From NCBI GenBank assembly GCA_963995525.1, contig OZ023206.1, forward strand, positions 21,418,131 through 21,482,130: a stretch of 64,000 bases of DNA, written 5' to 3'. The DNA is from Escarpia spicata. Lineage: Eukaryota; Annelida; Polychaeta; Sabellida; Siboglinidae. The position numbers and the translations under genes are program-made. Numbering within the stretch: position 1 is the first letter of the stretch; each line of letters starts with the position of its first letter. Below the pieces are notes generated by a model. It saw only the letters and a program-made list of their open reading frames with translations, had not been told where the DNA came from and ran no database searches. Shown here one piece after another: positions 56,189-64,000 of the stretch.

Positions 56189-57537
56189 CGGGGCAAGTTG
56201 TATCAGTAATCTCGGGGCAAATTGTAACAATGTTACAACGTGCCCCAACTATTACAACATGCCCGACAGACTTTGTATTCGTGTATCGTTGTGTTATTGT
56301 CATGTTGATCAATATATTATCTTTATTTTTTTATGTTGCGAGATGGTGCTGTTTAGATCAAACAAACCAATTAAGAATTAGAGTACTATTAGGTCTCTAA
56401 TTATCTAGGTATTGAACATCAATTATAATGACAGTTCTAAAAAACAGAAGATTTGCAGTAGATCGTGAAGATATTATGATGGTTACACAGTTGATTATAG
56501 AGATTTGTGTTTAACGATTTAGACCATTACTGCGTTAAACCGTTCGGTAGGCGTATGGCGGGGCTAAATTTTACATGCCTATAGATTTTTACAGTAATAC
56601 TCTACTCACATTCCATGGTACTCTTAAGTGAGATACGATGAGACACTATACACGGAAATCGGAGCCTCGGTGCTGACGCATATATTTGAGGAAGCTGCGT
56701 CGCAGTGTCTTTATGCCTACATAGAATACACCTACCAGTACCTACGTGTACGCACGTTGATCAACAAGGGTAAGCTAAATACCAATGTGTGGCGCACTTT
56801 TAGGATTACAAATTATAAAATTTCAATTTTAATACATATATAATTGCATATAAAATAAATAAAACGCATACGACCTAGCCACGCACTGTTTAAAATATCC
56901 TGACGTTGTTGTGTTAATTATTTAAGGTACAGCAGCAAGCGAAAGCTCTAATTCGCGAAATGCAAAGGCAAAGCGCTTGTCAAGAAGGCAAAGTTGGTGG
57001 AGTGGTTTTGTTTGGTCTGTGGCGACAATTACACCGACAGCTGGTCGCATGAGCAATGGATTCAATGCCATTTGTGCCTTAAATGGTCACACATTGAGTG
57101 CACTATATATGACGACACTTATCCGTGTCACCTGTGCGAATCTGAGGACGAGTAGGCCTAATTGCCTACATATTCACAATAACTGTTAAATCAAATGACG
57201 TTTTTAGATATGCGATTCATTGCAGTATCTGTTTGAGCAATTACAATTTATAATCGAGACGTTTTTGTAATTGAAATGATTATGTTATTGCATGTTTCGG
57301 TAATTAAAATGGTTTTTATTAAATGCAGTGTCTAAATGATGTGCTTGTGTGCTACGCTATATCGTTATTGTTAAGTTTCAAGCTATTTATATAGCCTAAA
57401 TTACATATAGAGAGAACAGTTTCATCAATGATGTAGTTTTCTATTGTGTTACAATTTGCCCCAATGCTAAAACATATATGTTACAATTGATCACGTAGGC
57501 TATCACAAGATGCCCCGTATCGGGGTAAATTGTAACA
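56189..57537 (+). mobile_element. DNA transposon-like segment with clustered inverted motifs
   Basis: Variants of GGGGCAAATTGTAACA occur eight times, four at the left (56189, 56213, inverted 56231 and 56251) and four at the right (inverted 57447 and 57479, inverted-type 57505, direct 57521). They are absent between. The interior holds a zinc-finger ORF. Unit 1 lacks the segment. The pattern suits terminal and subterminal transposase-binding sites. Exact ends and target duplication not determined. Confidence 0.55.
56628..57155 (+). pseudogene. Transposase-like C-terminus with PHD-type zinc finger
   Basis: A first frame (56628-56770) contains ASVLTHIFEEAASQCLYAYI and ends at a good splice donor (G|GTAAGC). 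A second frame (56952-57155) reads LVEWFCLVCGDNYTDSWSHE then QWIQCHLCLKWSHIECTIYD and YPCHLCESEDE, with a C-C...C-C-H...C-C spacing like a PHD finger. Such fingers end several pogo-like transposases. The upstream TAA at 56949 shows damage or a missed splice site. Confidence 0.5.
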
Positions 57538-57639
57538 CTTTAAGACACCTCATATAACTCATCATACAAGTTTCGATCAGTTAAGAAATACACCTGCAAT
57601 CCTAAAATGTGTTGTTTTTGTTACTTTCCCCTTCTCTCC

Positions 57640-58725
57640 TATATAACGTATTTCACTCGGATCACCCGTTGCCATGGTAACAAACAAAATGGCTGCCGCA
57701 TTGGGAAAATATAGCATATCTTGCGCACGGTCTCCTGTCATTACCAAAGCAGATATAATCATAATTCTTTCTCTAACATATCTAATGTGTATGATGTTAT
57801 GTAACTATAGCCACATATTTTCACATTTGTAAGTGATATACTTAATTTTTTAATAAAATATATTTTTTTAAATCTATGTTTTTGTTATAAATACCTAAAT
57901 CACAAACAAATGCATCTTATTACAAATTATTCTTGTAGTTTTATGGAAAAAATAATTCAGAAAATAACATTCCAAACATAGTTTACCTGCCCCCAATATT
58001 GTCTGAGATGTGTTGAACGCAAAGCCAACATATTCCATTTCCTGTAAATGACTGTCAAAGATACAACAATGACATTTATTACTGTATAGACGCATGGATT
58101 GTACACGGATAAATGTGATTTCAATGTATTCAATTGGGGAAACTAATTGTCAGTAAATGTTCCAAAGACTGCCATTGAAAATGTTGTTGGTGTTTAGCAT
58201 TGTGTACTTTGCATGGACGTGGAACGCATGCACGTGTTACGATATGGTGGCTCAGCTGTAGCGCCACGTGGAAATGCGGCAAGATACGAAATATACTAGC
58301 TATTCCTTGTGTATCATCGGTTGAAATGAGAATACAGAAGGTCCGAGAGAACGTCTTGGAATTCACCCGCAAACAAGGAAGATATGGATATGGATGCTAT
58401 CCAAATGCATTATAATATCAGCATATGAATTAAAGAAAGCATTAAAAATATTGCTGTTTACATGAAAGGTGAGGGGCCACCCGCCCATATCATGGTAAAT
58501 GTTCACAGCGGTATCGCCATCTAGCGATAAAATACTAAGATAAAAACTACTTAATATCAGTGACCACATGTAAAAGTTCACAGAGGTTTCGCCATCTAGC
58601 GATCACATACTAACACAAAACTACTTAACATAATATGTGACCACAGCAACGCTGAAATACAGTTCAATAAAAGCAATGTAACACCTCACTACTCTGGTAC
58701 GATTGGCACGCCATATGACAGGCAT
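57640..58725. other. Duplicated flank, unit 2
   Basis: Collinear with 22785-23824 and 25008-25420, without the L2 insertion and the GIY-YIG fragment found in unit 1. It thus records the pre-insertion site of both. No gene recognised. Confidence 0.65.
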
Positions 58726-58847
58726 CATAAATCATTTAAAGACAGTTGTACATAAAATGTATAAACATAATTAATAACTATTAACATGACTTGTCTACAG
58801 AGGAGGCGGAAAGGAGGTTTCGGTTTCAATTTGTTTCTCTTGTAAAA

Positions 58848-59098
58848 ATGGACTGTCTTTGCTGGCGGAGATATCGAAGTGACCGAGCCAGCTGTACTTC
58901 CCAGCATGCTCTTGCTGGACCAGTCCATTTGTTCGGGGGAAGACAGGTTACTCCCTAGCATCTACATAAAGATCATTCTTATAAATTAAAACTGCATTTA
59001 TGCATCATACTACATAGCGAGTTAACTGTGTACCTATATGTGGCCGCAGCTTGCTTGATGCAACAATACCAACACATGATAACAGTTGTAACGTTTGA
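58848..59098. other. Highly conserved block, unit 2 copy
   Basis: Counterpart of 26030-26300; see there. Confidence 0.35.
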
Positions 59099-59102
59099 AA
59101 AT

Positions 59103-59240
59103 ATTTGATTTGTAATTAGTGTTAATGATTTTATTACCGTAACTAATTTTAGTAATCTTGAGGAAATACCGTCATACCCACAACTTGTTTTTGCATATTA
59201 TCTATTGTTTAGATGTAATTTCTTCGTCAATACAACAGTA
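59103..59240 (-). mobile_element. LINE fragment shared with 17045-17180
   Basis: Nearly identical to part of the antisense LINE in unit 1, directly at the end of the collinear region, so LINE-mediated recombination may define the edge of the duplication. Confidence 0.6.
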
Positions 59241-59289
59241 GGTGATACTAAAACCAGTAGACATATATGAGGATGACTAATATAAACAC

Positions 59290-59540
59290 TATACCTCATG
59301 TATGGATGTTCCGGGCAGTACATCGTGGAACTGGTTGAGTAGAACCACCTTCCACAGCTGTTCTGTTTCCCCCGCGGGATACCCAAGCTCCACGCCACCT
59401 CTCTCTCCAACCACATAGGCCAGAGTGGCCAGCAGCTCCACGTGGCGCAGCAGGACCTCTGCTCGTCTGTTCTTCTGCTTCAGCTTCACGAGACAACAAA
59501 CGACATTTTCAAAGAGACGCACCAGCATTGACGTTGACAT
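59290..59540 (-). CDS. Class II alpha-mannosidase-like (MAN2C1-type) exon
   Basis: Minus-strand frame of about 80 codons: KNRRAEVLLRHVELLATLAY then GYPAGETEQLWKVVLLNQFH and DVLPGTSIHEV. The LWxxLLLNQFHDVxPGxxIxxV signature belongs to glycosyl hydrolase family 38, close to the cytosolic alpha-mannosidase 2C1, which trims free oligosaccharides. The frame ends at GAG|GTATAG, a fair splice donor; an acceptor may lie around 59467-59490 (reading ...GCAG|AAG). Its GC content is higher than its surroundings, as expected of an exon. No other exon was found, so this is either one exon of a gene with long introns or a captured fragment. Confidence 0.65.
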
Positions 59541-59899
59541 TTTATTGGTAAATTAGTTTATTTCATCCATTCATTCATTCATTAATATTATTATTTTTTT
59601 CTAGGTTTCAGGAAAATGACCTATCCATCATGTGACATGTTGCCTAGCAAAACGTCCGACAAGTCAGTGAAAAGTTGATGTCAAATATGTGGAGCTTTCG
59701 CACATTCCATCGTATATTTTTATGGACATATGTACAACAATAATGCTAGATTGCTGAAGAACAATCCAGTAATAAGAATGTAATATGTTGTAGTACTTCC
59801 ATAAATCGTTTAAAACTAATCAAATAATATAAAAAAACATGATAAAAAAAGTGATAACACATTTCATATGGTGTAGTATCTTCATTGTGTTTAAGACAC
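59541..59899. other. Unassigned DNA with relative of 18940-19060
   Basis: 59610-59710 resembles the unidentified ORF of unit 1 at nucleotide level (ATCCATCA-GTGAC-TGTTGC text) but is not open. Confidence 0.35.
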
Positions 59900-61440
59900 A
59901 TGACTTTAGAGAAGATACGAAGCTGGTAATATTAGGTTTATTTTCAATATAGGCGAAATATTTTTCCATACTTTCCGTCCATTGCTTAATAAAATATTTG
60001 ATGATCGTAGGGTAGAATTGCTGATTGGATGAATATGTCTAAGTTGCCTTGCCATATTAGATGAAACTGGCAGATTGTTATAACAATAATTATATATAAA
60101 TGTCGCAATGTCTATTTCATAAATATCCTTCAATTTTAGTACATTTAAACATGTGAACAAGGATGCGAATGTTCATGGAAACCAGTTCGAAGAATGCTAC
60201 GAACACTTTTTTTCTACATAATGAATAATTTCTTTGTTTAGCATTTATGTGTAGATCCCCAAAGGATTATTCCATATGTCAAATATGGATATACTAATGC
60301 ATAGTAAATTACATGTAGGGATTCTACAAAAAGAAAGCTATTCACTGTATTTATAACATATAAAGCACTTGAAATTTTTGTGTGTGAAGACATTTATGTG
60401 ATCAGGCCAGTCAAGTTTATCATCAATAAGGCCTAGGAAGTTTACACAATGGGTAGGCTGAATTATCTGATCTGACATCTTTAACGTGATTTGTTCACTA
60501 AGTAGATGTCGTGACCTAGAAAACAACATATATTTTTATTATGATACATTGAATGAGAGCTTAACATAAAACCAATCGGCTTATACGTGAAGTTCTTTAT
60601 TCATGTCACTGTAAAGTTTAGTAATATGATTTATATTCATATATACCATGGTGTCAAATAATGTTGCTTTACTTTGCTTCAGACAAAAGGGGAGATCATT
60701 TATGTACAAAATAAATAAAAGTGGACCAAGAACAGAGCCCTCTGGCACACTGAATGTTAAATTTTGTGGAAGAGAAGCACTGTTGCTACAACTTACATAT
60801 TGTGTTATATTTGCAAGATAGCTCCTGAACCAATTAAGAGGAGTGCCTCTTATTCCGTAGTAATTTAATTTATGTAATAAATTCTGATGGTTTGTGGTAT
60901 CGAATGCCTTACTTAAATCAAGAAATACGCTGATGACAGAATCTTTTTTCTAACGCATTTACAACATCAGAAACTAATGTAGATGCCGCAATAATGGTGG
61001 AATTGTATACAACCCTTCCTAAAATCTGTGAAATAGCGGGAGGTAAAGATACAGGTCTATGTTGCAAAATTCATGTTTAGCTTTTTATTTGTAGACTGGT
61101 ATAATTTTTTGCAATTTTTAATTCACCTGATACAAATCCATCACTTAAAGATTTGTTTATCAGAATAGCTATTGGTAGAGACAATCCTTCAACAATTTGT
61201 TTTATAAAATACGGACTAATATTGTCAGACCAACAACTTTGTTTGGGTTGAAGATACTTCATTCATCAGAGGGATTCATAAACATACTAGTCATACTTTA
61301 TACCATGGTTTTTGTTAAGGTAAGCGGTAACATTAATTTGGGGCTTAGGGATTGTTTTAGCGTAACATGGGCCAATGTTTGTAAAGAAATTAAAAAATCT
61401 GTGGGTGATTTCCGTTTACCAAGTAAAGAAAATATAGGCA
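59900..61440 (-). mobile_element. Degenerate CR1/Jockey-like LINE, RT (antisense)
   Basis: Minus strand order: SCWSDNISPYFIKQIVEGLS then PIAILINKSLSDGFVSGELK (61250-61100), VPEGSVLGPLLFILYINDLP (60755-60690), VNFLGLIDDKLDWPDHINVF (60440-60380), and the C-terminal region FIYNYCYNNLPVSSNMARQL (60090-60030). Many stops. Confidence 0.78.
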
Positions 61441-61449
61441 AGTGATCCG

Positions 61450-64000
61450 ATATGTCGCTATGATAATAATAATAATAATAATAATAAGAAGAAAACTTCT
61501 GTTGCGCCTAAATCCTTGGAAATCAAGCTCGGGGTGCATCAAAACAACAGGATTGGTCAATCTCAAAATCCATAATCAGTATTCCAGTTGTAAAACAGAT
61601 GGGTCAAGGCGCTAGGGAGATATGGTGGATGAGCAAGGTTGTAAAGATTAGACATTAAATGACGACGGAATGTTATAACATTTTCAACTGATGTAACACT
61701 AACAGGGAGCATATTCCAAAGAGTTGGTGCAGCAACAGAAAAAGCCCTAGTTCAAATGTTAGTGTTGACTCTAGGAACAAAAAGTAGGTCAGATCTAGAT
61801 GATCGATGCCGGATAGGTTTTCTTACAGGTGTAAGCATTGAATGCAAATAACGTCGTTGCTTACTGGACAGTGCCTGGTATATAATGGTACAGATCTTAA
61901 ATATTATATGATATCGTACAGGAAGCCAATGCAAAGACTTCAAAAGTGGTACAGAGCGAGAAAAACGAGGAGATCTTGTAACTATTCTTGCTAGATAATG
62001 GTGGACACTCTGAAGTTTTGTGATATCCTTGCTAGCGATAATATAAAGGAAGGAATTGCAATAGTCAAATGTGCTGCTAATATGCGCTGTTACAATAGTC
62101 TTAGCAACAGAAAATGACATATACCGGCGAATACAGCGAAGAACACGAATATGATAAAAACAGCAGCGACACGTTTGAGATATGTGTTGTCAGAAATTGA
62201 AATTACTATCAAAGATCACTCCTAATTTCCGCACCGAGGTTGCTGGCGTGATATACTGATTCAAACTACACGTAGGGAAAAAGCCATCAAGTTTACTACG
62301 CTGCACTGGAGTACCAATAATGATCAATTCATATTAATTTGCATTTAATTTCAACTTGCTGGCAGTCATCCAGTGGAAGATATCACGAAGGCAATCACGA
62401 AGTTGGTTAAGGGAGCGATTTGTATCCGGAGTAGCCAATGAAATTTAGATCTGAGTATCATCAGCAAAAAGATGATGAACCAAGTAATGTCATTGTATAA
62501 CAGAGTTTAGTGGCGTGGTGTAAAGAATAAAAAGCAAAGGCCCAAGAACATAACCCTGGAGAAGACAAAGTAAAAAGCCGGCAGTGCAGATGTAAAGCAG
62601 TTCCCAATCTTTTTAGTTTTGTATCTATCAGTTAGATATGGAAAAAAACTTAGAGCTGTGCCAGATATACCGTACCACTTTAATAAGCGGTCAATGAGAA
62701 TGTTGTGATTAATCGTGTTAAAAGCGGCAGAGAGATCTAGTAAGGTAAGTGCAGTTACTTTACCATTATTAATATTCAAGCGAATGTCATTATTAACCTT
62801 TAAGAGGGCAGTCTCTGTTGAATGAAACTATTTATATGCTGATTGTGACACATTAGTTAAGACATTTGTGCTAATGTGAGACTTTAAACGACTTGCTACA
62901 ACCTTTTCTAGTAGTTTGGAAATAAAGCTGAGGTTCGAAATAGGTATATAACTGTGTAGGCCTTGTTTAGGCAGAGATGACTAATTAAGAAGTGGTAAGT
63001 GGATGGCATGGGCGTATTTGAAATCACCAGGAAAACAGCCAGAGCAAAATTATGCATTTATTATATTTGCTATAGGTCCAATTAATGTATTCAGACATGC
63101 TTTTAGCAGTATTGTTGGAAAGTTCATCAATTGTTGCAGGTTCAAATGATACAAGCAGATAATTACTTGTGGAAAGTCCACACTGACATTTCTTAAAGAA
63201 TGACGTGGGAAAGCAGAACGAATAATACTGATTTTATTTTTAAAGTGACTAGAGAAAGAATCACATAGAGGCGTAACTGACACATGATCACGTAGCGAGT
63301 AGGCCGTCTATGTAGAATGCTATTGATGCAGTTCCATACCTGAAGCGGGTTATCAGACTTATTTATGACCATATTTGTATAATAATCTGACTTAGCTTTG
63401 GCCATTTGTTTGTTACAGAGTTGACATTGCTTAAAATAGCGCGACCTGTCTAAAGGCGAGAGCGATTTGTGCCATACACGCTCTAAATAACGACGACGCC
63501 TTTTAGATAGTATAATTTCGGAAGTAATCCATGGAGCTGGTGGCCTTTCTGACATACATTTGGATTTTATAGTTGCATGTTTGTTAAGTAATGCATTGAG
63601 TACTTGATAGTACTGTTTATATAAGTCAGATAGATGTACTTTGGATCTGTGATAAGGTCGGATTTAAGTATATCAGCCATTAAAGCTATAATGTCAATCT
63701 TGTGAATGGCTCTGTAAGACACATTGTGTTTCGACTCTAATGGGGTTATAGAAACGTTAACATTAGCAATGACAGTATGGTGGTCTGATAACCCACCTGA
63801 AACAGTAGGTGCTTGGATATTATTACACGTTGAACGGGTTATCAAGAGGTCAAGCCAATGGCTATGAATATGTGTCGAAAAGGTAACATGTTGTTTCAAA
63901 TCAAACGATGCCAGAATATCATCAAACATAGTTGTAGTTGTAGAAGGTATATACAAATGTATATTAAAAAACAAAAAAAATGCAAAATTCTGAATGAATA
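61450..64000 (-). mobile_element. L2-like LINE, endonuclease to 3' end, runs off the window
   Basis: Minus strand order: endonuclease C-terminal part VTFSTHIHSHWLDLLITRST and VSGGLSDHHTVIANVNVSIT (63880-63750, catalytic SDHH); linker APWITSEIILSKRRRRYLER and KAKSDYYTNMVINKSDNPLQ (63540-63350); RT with LTLLDLSAAFNTINHNILID (62745-62685) and YRTKKIG text; then VAKTIVTAHISSTFDYCNSF, RFSRSVPLLKSLHWLPVRYH (62110-61920). The 3' end has an (ATA)n run at 61461-61487. Frameshifts throughout. The 5' part lies outside the window. Confidence 0.82.

Larger units (their letters stand above)
32336..59100 (+). repeat. Segmental duplication, unit 2
   Basis: Second copy of the block described for 71-26300. 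Unit 2-specific insertions include the A2 insert (33490-35372), a foldback element (36630-37490), L2 and CR1-like LINE material (37570-44830), a LINE tail (46233-46446), a SINE (52049-52396) and a 272-bp retroposon end (54552-54823). The unit 1-specific LINEs at 12270 and 23825 and GIY-YIG fragments are missing. Confidence 0.85.

Noticed and set aside
1..64000. CRISPR arrays, bacterial operons, phage or plasmid features
   Set aside because: No spacer-repeat arrays or bacterial gene organisation; tandem repeats here are microsatellites and minisatellites in a eukaryotic TE-rich context.

Overview
This is eukaryotic nuclear DNA, most likely from an aquatic invertebrate animal. It is AT-rich, gene-poor and full of decayed non-LTR retrotransposons (several CR1/L2/Jockey-like lineages), Penelope-like fragments with a GIY-YIG nuclease, pogo-like DNA transposon relics, a tRNA-derived SINE, foldback elements and long (CAGA)n, (CA)n and triplet microsatellites. 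The species cannot be fixed from sequence alone; a lophotrochozoan such as a mollusc, brachiopod, phoronid or annelid is an inference, not a reading.

The main architecture is a direct tandem segmental duplication of about 32 kb. Unit 1 (about 71-26300) and unit 2 (about 32336-59100) share the same order: triplet microsatellites, receptor gene A, flanking DNA, receptor gene B, (CAGA)n array, antisense LINE fragment, pogo relic, conserved non-coding DNA, (CA)n array, more flanking DNA, and a conserved block near 26.0/58.8 kb. The copies differ by insertions and deletions, several of which can be read exactly because the other unit keeps the empty site.

The host genes seen are intronless rhodopsin-class (class A) GPCRs. 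A1 (853-1827, 324 aa), B1 (8847-9761, 304 aa) and B2 (47604-48518, 304 aa) are intact. A2 (33322-35890) is a pseudogene that lost TM2-TM4 and gained about 1.9 kb of foreign DNA. A truncated 5' copy of B (47235-47402) encodes only TM1. All intact copies have DRY, CWxP and the two extracellular cysteines, but carry NVxxY instead of NPxxY in TM7 and His instead of Asp at position 3.32, so they are not ordinary amine receptors. Each intact gene has a short upstream ORF; that of gene A overlaps the main start as ATGA.

Other possible host sequence is slight: a class II alpha-mannosidase-like exon (59290-59540, minus), a TATA-box-driven signal-peptide-like small ORF (44932-45077), and a few unidentified ORFs. 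From 59.9 kb to the window end two LINEs lie on the minus strand, the last running off the edge.

The insert inside A2 has about 300-bp inverted arms and carries a PIN/FEN1-like relic plus an oppositely oriented Cys-rich tail of the same gene type. It is the best candidate here for an under-described mobile unit.
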